From Trissonchulus latispiculum (lineage: Eukaryota > Nematoda > Enoplea > Enoplida > Ironidae), in NCBI GenBank assembly GCA_030248195.1, contig JASAND010007645.1, positions 1-64,000 of the forward strand: 64,000 nucleotides of DNA, read 5' to 3'. Both the position numbers and the translations under genes were made by a program. The notes beneath the pieces are model-generated. The model saw only the letters and a program-made list of their open reading frames with translations, did no database searches and was not told the origin of the DNA. Shown here one piece after another: positions 21,735-31,860 of this stretch (its first letter is position 1; each line of letters begins with the position of its first letter).

Positions 21735-21850
21735 ATGACTGACAGAATTAAATGCTTTTTTAACATCCAAAAATATAACATCAACATAATCACCCCTGTC
21801 AATTGCCGATCCCCAATCAAAAGTAGCATTAATCAATCTGAAATCAATTA
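21735..21850 (-). pseudogene. LINE RT fragment (domain A), copy 1
   Basis: On the minus strand the frame reads DYVDVIFLDVKKAFNSVSH, the RT domain A with the first catalytic Asp. It belongs with the motif 0-2 piece at 22228-22465. The two are separated by an insertion carrying an RTE-type 3' end and the 41-bp repeats. Confidence 0.75.
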
Positions 21851-21851
21851 T

Positions 21852-21960
21852 GAGGGGAGTAGAAGAATCCGCGTCCGGTTGGAGATCTCCTTCTTGCTGT
21901 GGTCGATGCTGCTGGTGTTTATCCTTTCACGTGCTCCCTGGGGCGCCTGACCAACGCGCC
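21852..21960 (+). mobile_element. RTE-type LINE 3' end fragment, copy 1
   Basis: Contains GAAGAATCCGCGTCCGGTTG, TGGAGATCTCCTTCTTGCTG and TGCTCCCTGGGGCGCCTGAC. The same blocks follow the RTE-like ORF at 47047-47080 and 47689-48009, which identifies the fragment as that element's 3' UTR. Confidence 0.65.
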
Positions 21961-21999
21961 CCAGGGTTTCCAACCCACTTTCCAACCCAGTTTTTAAAG

Positions 22000-22232
22000 T
22001 TTGTCTCGCCTGCTGCGCTTTTCTGTCTCGATTTTTATAATTTTCCTCGCCTGCGGCGCTTTTCTAACTCAGTGTTTAAAATTTTTCTCACCTGCGGCGC
22101 TTTTCTGTCTCGATTTTTATAATTTTCCTCGCCTGCGGCGCTTTTCTAACTCAGTGTTTAAAATTTTTCTCACCTGCGGCGCTTTTCTAACTAAATTTTC
22201 AAAATTTTTCGGGCCTTCGGCGCCTTTCTAAC
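22000..22232. repeat. 41-bp tandem repeat, about six units
   Basis: The CCTGCGGCGC (or variant) core starts at 22009, 22050, 22091, 22132, 22173 and 22214, exactly 41 bases apart. Two unit types alternate (CTGTCTCG.. and CTAACTCAG..), giving an 82-base higher-order period. Each core (GCCTGCGGC) is a small hairpin. A second array of the same kind is at 26525-26725. Confidence 0.92.
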
Positions 22233-22465
22233 TGAATTTAAAAATTTTCAGAGTTGACCTTTTCTTAAGGAATCCATGCTGAAAATTTGAAAAAAGGTTT
22301 CTGCGATTTGCAAAATCAATGAAAACTTCATTTATAATATGTAATTTCTGATGGCTTAATTGTATTCGAAACAATACTAACATCGCGATAATTTTCAACC
22401 ATGGCACGATCTCCCTTTTCAAAAATTGGTGTTACATTAGCACACTTCCAAATTTCAGGCATCTA
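22228..22465 (-). pseudogene. LINE RT fragment (motifs 0-2), copy 1
   Basis: The minus strand shows KCANVTPIFEKGDRAMVENY, a typical start of a LINE RT (P..WK.A.V.PI.K.GD...NYR), then NLFSNFQHGFLKKRST in another frame (RT motif 1-2, usually QHGF..RST). Frame changes and stops make it a relic. It pairs with the domain-A piece at 21735-21850. Confidence 0.72.
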
Positions 22466-22904
22466 GCCCGTATTGAATGAAAAGTCATACAAACAGAGAA
22501 AGCGGTTCTGCCAATTCAGCCGCAAACGTTTTTAAAATTCTATCTCGATTTTAACAATTTAAAATTTTAACAATGCGCCTGGCAGAGCTTTTTATTCAAA
22601 TCTTTTCAAGCTTTCCAATACAAATTTTGCCATTATGTCAAAGAATTTCTCAACTTTATTGAAATTTTTTTAAAGATTTCCACTACGGGTTTTTTTAAAT
22701 TTCAAAAAATTTTTCAACTTCGGGGGGGCGGACCCCGCGTCGACTGGCGGCTGGTCCTAAATCTCGTCATTCTTGCTGCTCCCAAAATGAACTCTTAGTT
22801 GAAAACCTTGCCACCGCCACCCCCCCCCCCCACGCATAAACGTGTCAGGCGAAAGCAACTTTTTTCCGGCTCGACCCCCCCTTTTCAAAATCCTGGGTGC
22901 GCCT
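22466..22904. other. Spacer of the tandem unit
   Basis: A/T-rich sequence followed by a G-run (about 22720) and a C-run (about 22820). It is repeated at 27000-27345. I see no gene; parts may be remnants of the same minus-strand LINE. Confidence 0.4.
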
Positions 22905-23015
22905 CTGCACGGATGCAGTCATCATTTGAGGTGACACTCCTGGCTCTGCGGCTAAGAATCCGGGGATGAGCACCGGCACCCCATGTCCTGCGGCAGGACG
23001 GAGATATCTCCTGGG
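22905..23015 (+). mobile_element. SINE 3' part, copy 1, split by MITE
   Basis: Matches the 3' half of the tRNA-headed SINE at 51678-52000: ATGCAGTCATCATTTGAGGT, GGGGATGAGCACCGGCACC and CGGAGATATCTCCT. The rest of its end (CCTGGGGTAAACCTTTACC) continues after the MITE at 23402. Confidence 0.75.
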
Positions 23016-23401
23016 CACTGGCGGATCCAGGATTTCGCGACGGGGGCGGTAAATCTTTTCCAGCGGGGGGTGTGGGGGGCGAAGCCCCCCAGAAGTTGAA
23101 GAAATTTTTTGTTTTTGCAATAAAATCGGCCTTCGAATCTTTAATTCTTTCTATATATACTGAAGAACTGAACAAATTTTTAAAAATTCTTGACATTTTT
23201 GGGCAAAAATGGTACTTTTTTCCGATAATTCGGATGCATTTCGAGCTTTTTCTTCACAAATACAATAAATATGCGGTTAAAAAGTAGAAAAATCGAAATT
23301 TTTTGGTTTTTTGCCCTTTTTCCTCTTTCTCTCCCTAATTTTTCCTACCTTCGAATCGCGACGGGGGGGCGCCGCCCCCCCCCCCCCTGGATCCGCCCCT
23401 G
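23016..23401. mobile_element. hAT-type MITE, intact, 8-bp target duplication
   Basis: Ends CACTGGCGGATCCAGG and CCTGGATCCGCCCCTG. Flanks CTCCTGGG at 23008-23015 and 23402-23409. The SINE at 51980 shows the approximate empty site. An 8-bp duplication with CA..TG-ended TIRs is the hAT pattern. The interior carries a GGGGGGCGAAGCCCCCC palindrome and A/T-rich sequence; no transposase. Confidence 0.88.
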
Positions 23402-23417
23402 CTCCTGGGGTAAACCT

Positions 23418-23673
23418 TTACCTTTTACCAGGGCTCTGATGGCTGCTGCACTCATGGGTCGCATGGGTCCAGAGGTTACAGTCGGTACAGAGGATGGATG
23501 ATTGGGACCTCCGGACAGCCAGGCCGCAAGTGGCATACGGCCAGCGGGGCCTGGGTGCAGGTTGAGGATCGGGGTTCCTTTCTACATGTCTCCGTGATTC
23601 CACTCCACTCGATAAGCCGCTCCACTGCGGCAAAGAGGGATTCTTTGGAACGGTTAAAATTAAAGCCGTTCAA
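23418..23673 (-). pseudogene. LINE PHD-like zinc-finger fragment, copy 2
   Basis: Near-identical to 21187-21442, with the same C-x2-C and W-x2-H spacing. Part of the second tandem unit. Confidence 0.6.
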
Positions 23674-23959
23674 AGGTAAAAGTAAAATTAAAGTTCAAAG
23701 GTCAAATTAAAACCGGTTAAAATTAAACTTCCCTAAAACCTTCAAAAGAAGCAATGTAGTTGTACTATACAACGTCTTGGCGCCTGCGGCGCTTTTTTAC
23801 CTCAATTTTTCGCGCCTGCGGCACTATGCAATTCATTTCAATTATATTCAATTTAATTAAACAAACAGTTAACAAACTTAACAAACAAGTGCAACATTAC
23901 TGCACTGCACGCCTAACATCAAACAGCCCATCCCAGCCCAATTTATGTTACAATTTTTT

Positions 23960-24087
23960 TATGACTGACAGAATTAAATGCTTTTTTAACATCCAAAAAT
24001 ATAACATCAACATAATGTCAACCTGTCAACCCCTGTCAATTGTCGATCCCCAATCAAAAGTAGCATTAATCAATCTGAAATCAATTA
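23960..24087 (-). pseudogene. LINE RT fragment (domain A), copy 2
   Basis: Duplicate of 21735-21850 with a small internal length change near 24015-24035. Domain A can still be recognised on the minus strand. Confidence 0.65.
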
Positions 24088-24159
24088 TGAGGGGAGTAGA
24101 AGAATCCGCGTCCGGTTGGAGGTCTCCTTCTTGCTGTGGTAGATACTGCTGGTGTTTAG

Positions 24160-26148
24160 GGTAGGTAGGTAGTTTAGGTGTCTTGGCAATCCAAACTCCA
24201 AATCTTTTTTTAAGTTCGTTAAGAATTCGCTATCGTCTAGCCGGAGCATTTCTATGTTGGTGGATGGGAATAGTCAAATAAATAACTGAATGTCGAGAAA
24301 TGTCAAATGCCTTTGTTACTCAGTTCTCTTCTGTGTTTGTAACGGATAATGGCATTCTGCCAAATAAGCCTGATTTGGATGTTGAGCCTGACGATATTGA
24401 TTTGTTAAGTAATTTTACAATTACTCTCAAGCATGTGGAGGAATCAATTGGTAAATTGAAAGTGGATTCAAGTGGGGGACCCGATCGGCTTCCTGCGATC
24501 TTTTTTAAAAAATTTGGCTCACTTCTATGTATTCCCTTCCAACTTCTTTTCCAAAAATCTTTTGAGGAGGCCAGGAGGGGGATATTCCTGATAATTGGAA
24601 ATTAGCTAATGTAGTTCCCATTTACAAGGGGAAGGGCAGCCGAACCGCCGCTGTAAATTATAGACCTGTTAGCTTAACCTGTATTTGCTGCAAGCTCATG
24701 GAACGTATTTTGCGTAACTGTTTGTATGATTATTTTTGTTCAACCGGGTTTTTGTCTAAGACTCAACATGGATTTATGTCTGGGAGGTCAACACAAACAC
24801 AGTTGCTCAGCTGTGTACATGATTGGGTTACGTCTATTGATGAAAAAGTTCCCGTTGATGTAGTTTACATTGATATCAGCAAGGCGTTTGACACCGTTAG
24901 TCACTGTAAATTGTTGTACAAATTACGTAAATATAGGATTCCCCCTAAGTTTCTGAAGTGGATTGAATGTTTTTTGTCAGGCCGTTCTCAAACTGTTACT
25001 GTAAACGGGGTTAGCTCTATATATGTCATCTAGTGTTATAAGTAGCGTCCCCCAAGGAAGTGTACTGGGACCTCTTCTTTGCCTAATTTATATCAATGAT
25101 TTAGTAAATCGTGTCATGTCTAGTACTGTCAAAATACGTATACGCCGATGAAACAAAATTGTATCTCCCATGCAAATTTGACTCAGATAACGGAAGCTTG
25201 CTACGTGATATCGAAAACGTCTTTAACTGGGCCAATGAAAACCAATTAAAAATAGCCCTTGAGAAATGTGTTCTTACGCATTTTGGTTTTAATAATCCCC
25301 ATCACGTTTATACCGTCGAAAATGTAACTCTACCAGCAGTTGAAACATTTAAAGATCTTGGAGTGCTGATGGATAACAAGCTTAGTTTTTCGGAGCAGTG
25401 TGCATCTGTTAGTGTTAAAGCCTCTGCCCGCGCGAACCTCATTTTTAAAACTTTTAAGACCCGGGACCGGGATTTTCTTAAGGCTATGTTTATTACCTAT
25501 GTTAGGCCTGTGCTCGAATATAATTCTGTTGTTTGGTCTCCTTTTCTGCTTAAGGACATTAGTATTTTGGAAAATGTGCAGAGGCGCTTTACGAAGAGAG
25601 TCCCAGGCTTGAGTACTAAATCTTACTCCCAACGTCTTGAAATTTTGGGTTTAGAATCGCTCGAGTTACGTCGTGTGAAAGCAGATTTATGTCAATGTTT
25701 TCGTATTGTTAAAGGGATTGATAAGGTTGATTTTTCTGACTATTTAATGTATAGGGATGATACCGGTATGAGAGGTCATACTCTAATGCTACAACCAGCG
25801 TTTTCACGCAGAAACGAAAAAAAAACTTTTTCAGTAATAGGGTTGTAAAAGTTTGGAATTCTCTCCCCAATGAGTGCGTGACTACTGAAACACTAGCCTC
25901 CTTTAAACGTAAGTTGGAAGGACTCAACCTGAGCGCATTCTGCAAGACCGCTTGATATGCTTTAATTATATATATTGTAATTTTGTTATCTTCTATGTAT
26001 TATGGAATCACGTAAGTAGTTGTTTGTGCAACTCTGTGAATATCCTGTTCAGTAAAGCGTTTTATTTTTTGTACGACTGTACTTGTGCTTGCTTTGTTTG
26101 CTGAATAAACCAGTTTGTTTGTTTGTTTGTTTGTTTGTTTGTTTGTTT
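24160..26148 (+). mobile_element. CR1-like LINE, 5'-truncated, with (TTTG)n tail
   Basis: Inserted in the RTE-type 3' end sequence: the left flank stops at GCTGCTGGTGTTTA-like sequence (24159) and the same sequence resumes as TTTATCCTTTCACGTG at 26146. The uninterrupted form is at 21900-21930. The 3' end has AATAAACC and then a (TTTG)n tail (26112-26147). This insertion postdates the 2.2-kb tandem duplication because the first unit lacks it. Confidence 0.85.
24300..25960 (+). pseudogene. CR1-like reverse transcriptase, broken
   Basis: Pieces in three frames: 24300-24605 (SSGGPDRLPAIFFKK), about 24590-25033 (NYRPVSLTCICCKLMER, TQHGFMSGRSTQTQ, VVYIDISKAFDTVSH) and 25040-25848 (SVPQGSVLGPL, IYADETKLYL, then the LINE C-terminal region). 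The catalytic box is YADE rather than YADD, so one metal-binding Asp is Glu. Frame breaks lie near 24590, 25025 and 25845. The endonuclease half is missing, as expected from 5' truncation. Confidence 0.85.
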
Positions 26149-26417
26149 ATCCTTTCACGTGCTCCCTGGGGCGCCTGACCAACGCGCTAAATGGATTCTG
26201 CCTTTGCGGGGCATGACTGTGGCTGGTGACCTTGGTCATCGGTCAGTCATTGGTCATGTCGGAGAACAATTCATAGACCTCAAGTTATGCTGCCGAGTCG
26301 CTGGACCTACTGCACTAATCCGTGCTACTTTGGTATCCCAGCGGCGAAGAGGTGTGCTGGATCGTGGATTGATCGTTCCCTGTATGGACTTATCCGCCTG
26401 CCGCCAGAATAGATAGA
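26149..26417 (+). mobile_element. RTE-type LINE 3' end, copy 2, with (GATA)-like tail
   Basis: Nearly the same as 47727-48009 (TGCTCCCTGGGGCGCCTGAC to CGCCAGAATAGATAGATAG). The left part is at 24088-24159, separated by the CR1-like insertion. Confidence 0.7.
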
Positions 26418-26524
26418 TAGAAATCAATTATGAAAATTTTTCGGTTCCGACCCCCCCCCCGGAAATTTTTGGGGAGAAAGCAAAAATTGAGCTATTTTTG
26501 GTGCATAAACTGTCGAGTTTTTAT

Positions 26525-26725
26525 AATTTTCCTCGCCTGCGGCGCTTTTCCAACCCAGTTTTTAAAGTTTATCTCGCCTGCTGCGCTTTTCTGTCTCGAT
26601 TTTTATAATTTTCCTCGCCTGCGGCGCTTTTCTAACTCAGTGTTTAAAATTTTTCTCACCTGCGGCGCTTTTCTAACTAAATTTTCAAAATTTTTCGGGC
26701 CTTCGGCGCCTTTCTAACTGAATTT
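26525..26725. repeat. 41-bp tandem repeat, second array
   Basis: Cores start at 26536, 26577, 26618, 26659 and 26700, again exactly 41 bases apart. One unit fewer than the array at 22000. Confidence 0.92.
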
Positions 26726-26744
26726 AAAAATTTTCAGAGTTGAC

Positions 26745-26990
26745 CTTTTCTTAAGGAATCCATGCTGAAAATTTGAAAAAAGGTTTCTGCGATTTGCAAA
26801 ATCAATGAAAACTTCATTTATAATATGTAATTTCTGATGGCTTATTGTATTCGAAACAATACTAACATCGCGATAATTTTCAACCATTGCACGATCTCCC
26901 TTTTCAAAAATTGGTGTTTCATTAGCACACTTCCAAATTTCAGGTATCTAGCCCGTATTGAATGAAAAGTCATACAAACAGAGAAAGCGG
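26745..26990 (-). pseudogene. LINE RT fragment (motifs 0-2), copy 2
   Basis: Duplicate of 22228-22465 on the minus strand with small indels. Same RT motif remnants. Confidence 0.65.
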
Positions 26991-27344
26991 TTCTGCCAAT
27001 TCAGCCGCAAACGTTTTTAAAATTCTATCTCGATTTTAACAATTTAAAATTTTAACAATGCGCCTGGCAGAGCTTTTTATTCAAATCTTTTCAAGTTTTC
27101 CAATACAAATTTTGCCATTATGTCAAAGAATTTCTCAACTTTATTGAAATTTTTTAAAAGATTTCCACTACGGGCTTTTTTAAATTTCAAAAAATTTTTC
27201 AACTTCTGGGGGGCGGACCCCGCGTCGACTGGCGGCTGGTCCTAAATCTCGTCATTCTTGCTGCTCCCAAAATGAACTCTTAGTTGAAAACCTTGCCACC
27301 GCCACCCCCCCCCCCCCCACGCATAAACGTGTCAGGCGAAAGCA

Positions 27345-27420
27345 ACTTTTTTGCGGCTAAGAATCCGGGGATGAGCACCGGCACCCCATGTCCTGCGGCA
27401 GGACGGAGATATCTCCTGGG
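27345..27420 (+). mobile_element. SINE 3' part, copy 2, split by MITE
   Basis: Shorter piece of the same SINE as 22905-23015, from GCGGCTAAGAATCCGGGGAT to ATCTCCTGGG. It continues at 27803. Confidence 0.7.
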
Positions 27421-27802
27421 CACTGGCGGATCCAGGATTTCGCGACGGGGGGCGGTAAAACTTTTCCAGCGGGGGGTTGTGTGGGGGCGGAGCCCCCCAG
27501 AAGTTGAAGAAATTTTTTGTTTTTGCAATAGAATCGGCCTTTGAATCTTTAATTCTTTCTTTATATATATATACTGAAGAACTGAACAAATTTTTAAAAA
27601 TTCTTGACATTTTTAGGCAAAAATGGTACTTTTTTCCGAAAATTCGGATGCATTTCGAGCTTTTTCTTCACAAATACAATAAATATGCGGTTAGAAAGTA
27701 GAAAAATCGAAATTTTTTGGTTTTTTGCCCTTTTTCCTCTTTCCTTAATTTTTCCTACCTTCGAATCGCGACGGGGGGGCGCCCCCCCTGGATCCGCCCC
27801 TG
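27421..27802. mobile_element. hAT-type MITE, second intact copy
   Basis: CACTGGCGGATCCAGG to GGATCCGCCCCTG. Left flank CTCCTGGG (27413-27420); the right flank begins TCCTGGG, having lost one base. Same site as 23016-23401 because both lie in the duplicated unit. Confidence 0.85.
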
Positions 27803-27817
27803 TCCTGGGGTAAACCT

Positions 27818-28073
27818 TTACCTTTTACCAGGGCTCTGATGGCTGCTGCACTCATGGGTCGCATGGGTCCAGAGGTTACAGTCGGTACAGAGGATGGATG
27901 ATTGGAACCTCCGGACAGCCAGGCCGCAAGTGGCATACGTCCAGCGGGGCCTGGGTGCAGGTTGAGGATCGGGGTTCCTTTCTACATGTCTCCGTGATTC
28001 CACTCCACTCAATAAGCCGCTCCACTGCGGCAAAGAGGGATTCTTTGGAACGGTTAAAATTAAAGCCGTTCAA
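27818..28073 (-). pseudogene. LINE PHD-like zinc-finger fragment, copy 3
   Basis: Third copy of the PHD-like fragment, in the partial third unit. The match to the other units ends at about 28160. Confidence 0.6.
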
Positions 28074-28215
28074 AGGTAAAGGTAAAATTAAAGTTCAAAG
28101 GTCAAATTAAAACCGGTTAAAATTAAACTTCCCTAAAATCTTCAAAAGAAGCAATGCAGTTGTACTATATAATAGCGGTAATGGCAATGGTATTTATTTG
28201 TTTTAGAAATATTTA

Positions 28216-28218
<3 letters not shown>

Positions 28219-28262
<44 letters not shown>
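28219..28262. repeat. (TA)n microsatellite
   Basis: About 44 bases of TA repeat between the tandem LINE block and the palindromic element beginning at 28351. Confidence 0.95.
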
Positions 28263-28264
<2 letters not shown>

Positions 28265-28350
28265 TTACTGATCTGATGTAAGGCTACAGATATATATGGC
28301 GGAGTCTGAGCATCAGGACTGTACCTCTTCTTTGTCGGGATGGGTACGTA

Positions 28351-28386
28351 ATATCATAGGGGTCGCGGTAGCGACCCCTATAATAT
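28351..28386. repeat. Terminal hairpin H1
   Basis: ATAGGGGTCGC, loop GGTA, GCGACCCCTAT, extended by ATAT on both sides. Followed by AATATGAGTG. Similar hairpins occur at 32877-32912, 34691-34727, 41260-41294, 42051-42085 and 52356-52394. Confidence 0.92.
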
Positions 28387-29039
28387 GAGTGAAAATGGTC
28401 GAATGGCCGTGTAAAACAAGGCAGTGCAGAAGCTGCGCAGATTATGTGCGCAAAAATTTGTACGTGTCGAGTTTAGTATATTCGCCAAGTTTCATCCCTT
28501 TCCGTTAAACTTTCCGTTAAAAAGTTGCGCCAAAAATCGCTTACGAGAGTGATGTTTTTTCCGGTTCTCCGCTTTGACGTCTGGTAAGGGGGTTTTGTAA
28601 CTTTAATCACTACAGATTTTTTCTACACTAAATTTTTTGCCTATGAAAACCATATATATTCTTGGAGTACGCAACAAAAATAAGCCGATAGGCTAGTTTT
28701 TATGCCTCCCAGAGCCGGAAATAATTTTTGGCGGGGGGGGGGCAAAGTCGGCCAAAACGCTAAAATGGCCAAAAAGTATGCTTCAAAGGCGCCGTAATAA
28801 GTGAGTCTGGGCTATATATGGGACAATACTGCCTATATGTCTGAATAGGACACATATCAAGGTCGTTCAATTGCTGTATGATTTTCCGGCCCTGAGCGTA
28901 ATTTTTGGGTACTGGCCTGCCAAAGTTGGTGAATTTTGGGTCCAACTTTGAACTTAGTTTTTTCGCTTATTTTGCGACCTGGAAGCCTCAAATCTTGCAT
29001 ACAAAGGTTTTTGCGGACGGAGAATCGATCCCCGCTATC

Positions 29040-29640
29040 AATTTTGCCGCCCGACTGACCCAAGTTGCTGGGCTGGTTCCACTTTGCCGTCTGGAGGGTC
29101 GTGTCGGCAACCGCTACCTGGAGGCCCATACTAGGCCCTACTTGGCCTCTCATAACTTTGCCTATAGGGTTTTTTGGTGCGCCCAGCTCACTCCCGGTGT
29201 CCGTTTTGCCGTTCGACTCATCCATCTTGCCGGGCTGGTTCCACTTTGCCGTCTGGAGGGTCATGTCGGCAACCGTTTCCTGGAGGTCCATACTAGGCTC
29301 TACTTGGCCTATCAAAACTTTCTATAGGGATTTTCTGGTGCGCCCAGCTCATTACCGGTGTCCGTTTTGCTGTACAACGCACCCATTTTGCTGGGCTGGC
29401 TCCACTTGACCGTCTGAGGGGTCAGGTGGTCCAAAATAAAATTTTTCAAATGTGGTCAAATTTGGTACCAAATGATAGCCCTAAGTGAGCTGAGCAACTT
29501 TTGTCATAGAATTGCATGCTCAAAGTGGCTGTACAGTGCTATGAGGGGTGGGGTGAGGACGTATGTAAGCGATTTTGGGTCAAATATGAAATTTTCCAAA
29601 AGCGGTCAAAATAGTATCTGCTTGCTCATGGTGTTCGGAA
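29040..29640 (+). repeat. Tandem repeats of about 162 bp and about 148 bp, left arm
   Basis: GGCTGGTTCCACTTTGCCGT recurs at 29071, 29233 and (as GGCTGGCTCCACTTG) at 29394, a period of about 162. It is followed by one unit of a second repeat (GGTACCAAATGA..AGCCCTAAGTGAGCTGAGC) whose period elsewhere is 148. The same arrays appear inverted at 30595-31300 and 39070-41040, and direct at 42700-42780 and 48020-50870. Confidence 0.85.
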
Positions 29641-29691
29641 ATATATTATGTTGGTTCTTTTTTGCGCCTACATATGTAAAAGAATGGAAAA

Positions 29692-30481
29692 CAAGAACCA
29701 AAAATGCTCCTTCGTCGCATGTAAAATACATATGAGTACTCTCAGGCAGGTTGTACAAGCACGGAAACTAGCATGTAAAATGCATATGAGTGGCGTTGAG
29801 GTTGTAAATTAAGGAAAACAAGTTGCAACGGCTTAACATATGAGCCTGTCCTACAACGAGGCTCATATTGGCGTCACAGTGCAGCCTTCTTAAAGATCAT
29901 CAGGTCATCATATTAAAGAAAAAACGAATGAATAGACATAGCATGTTAACATTGGGGCTTGAAAGAAATTGACAGAACGAAGTGAACTGCGACACCTCAA
30001 GTTTAACTGTACATGCAAGCTGATGTTTCCAGAAACACCATGGCACCTACTTTTTCCGGAAGTACTATAGTACGCCTGTATTCTCGGAACACTATGACAC
30101 ACTACTCTCACATACGCAATGCTTTCCCCACATGGCTCTGAGTCAGAGCGCAGAGTGGCATGCCGTATAATGCACAGTATATATATATATAATGTCTTAG
30201 CGACAAGATGTGTGAAGGACAATTTTGTAATGAAAAGCTTTACGTGCTATTTATATGAAGATCAAATATCGACAAATTATATTATGACATACGTACGCCA
30301 ATATGAGCCTCGTTATAGGACAGGCTCATATGTTAAGCCGTTGCAACTTGTTTTCCTTAATTTACAACCTCAACGCCACTCATATGCATTTTACAGGCTA
30401 GTTTCCGTGTTTGTACAACCTGCCTGAGAGTACATGTACTCATGTATTTAACATGCGACGAAGGAGCATTTTTGGTTCTTG
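29692..30481 (+). mobile_element. E1 palindromic module, 790 bp
   Basis: Ends CAAGAACCAAAAATGCTCC and complement. The arms are about 190 bases. Each arm carries repeated GTAAAATRCATATGAGT and AGGTTGTA blocks and ends in CATATGAGCCTGTCC..GAGGCTCATATTGGCG, itself a hairpin. The 400-base centre is not palindromic and gives the module a direction. E2 (38206-38995) is the same length and in the opposite direction. Confidence 0.85.
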
Positions 30482-31860
30482 TATATATATACAAGTAACA
30501 AAAATGCTCCGCACAAAAGGGGATAATATGTGTGTTGGCCTATGTCTATCCTTTAAATTCCGGTTGAGAAAGGCATAAATCCGACACCGCAACAGTTGCT
30601 CAGCTCACTTAGGGCTTTCATTTGATACCAAATTTTACCACTTTTGAAAAATTTTATTTTTGACCCAAAATAGCCTACGTCCCCACCCCACCCCACCACA
30701 GCACTCTACAGCCACTTTGGGTACGCAGTTCTATGACAAAAGTTGCTCAGCTCACTTAGAGCTTTCATTTGATACCAAATTTGACTACTTTTGAGAAACT
30801 TTATTTTCGACCATTTGACCCTCCCACCCGACTGACCTTCAAACGGCAAAGTAGAACCAGCCCAGCAAAATAGGAACGTCGGACGGCAAAACGAATACCG
30901 GGAACGAGCTGGGCACACCAGAAAACCCCCACAGACAAAGTTTTGAGAGGCCAGGTAGAGCCTACTATGGACCTCCAGGAAGCGGTTTCCGACTTGACCC
31001 TCCAGACGGCAAAGTAGAACCAGCCCAGCAATATAGACACGTCGGACGGCAAAACGAATATCGGAAATGAGCTGGGCACACCAGAAAACCCCTATAGACA
31101 AAGTTTTGAGAGGCCAGGTAGAGCCTACTATGGACCTCCAGGAAGCGGTTTCCTACTTGACCCTCCCGGCGGCAAAGTGGAACCAGCCCAGCAAGATGGG
31201 TGGGTCTGACGGTAAAACTGACTGCGGGAATCGATTCTCCGTGCCAGAAAACTATTGTATGGAAGATTTGAGCTTTCAAAGTTAAATAGCGAGAAATTTC
31301 GATTTTTCATTTTTCGAATTTTCGCCATCTTTGACGGGCCACTGTGGTCGCTAGGGAAGTGATAGAGAAACGCAACCTGGACCGTTAGTTAGTTCAATAT
31401 ATATATATGTAATTTCAGAATATAAAAAGAAATCCGCTCCAGCTCGTAACGTTCGACCTGAGCGACGACCACAAAAATGGTCACTTTTCGCTATGAGTCG
31501 ACTTTGCGGCGCCACTGCGGCGCTGTGGCGCAGCTGCGGTACAAAAAAGTTGTGATTCTTAAATTATTTATAGGGTACTACTAGACCCTATAGCCCTTTA
31601 GGTTGGCCCACCGCTGCAGATCACGTGAAAGCGGCGAACGTTATGTACAATACAACCATCAAATAGGAGAAACCGGAAAAAAACATCGCCGCCATAACCG
31701 GTCCGGGGCGCAACTTTTTAACGGTAAGTGATACGGTGCTGAAACTTCACAGACATACCAAACTCGATGTGCTCTACAATTTGCGCATGAAATCTGCGCA
31801 GGATCTGCGCAGGATTTTGCGCAGCTTCTGCGCAGCTTATTTTACACTGTCTCCAACCAC

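Larger units (their letters stand above)
21034..28170 (-). repeat. 2.2-kb tandem duplication of LINE-derived sequence
   Basis: The block [MITE end, PHD-like finger, RT domain-A piece, RTE-type 3' end, 41-bp repeats, RT motif 0-2 piece, spacer, SINE piece] occurs at 21034-23264 and again from 23265 to about 27660. MITE right ends at 21170 and 23401 are 2231 bases apart; the next is at 27802, further because of a CR1-like insertion (24160-26148). A third, partial unit (27660-28170) contains only the MITE end and the PHD-like piece. Confidence 0.85.

Noticed and set aside
28857..29409. Frames of 114-152 codons across the 162-bp repeats, which look like a repeat protein.
   Set aside because: Open frames occur on both strands and in several frames because the repeat lacks stops. 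The same DNA is inverted elsewhere and no start or domain is evident.
30119..30427. A 102-codon frame in the centre of E1.
   Set aside because: It is not kept in E2, which has the same DNA in the opposite orientation with different open frames.
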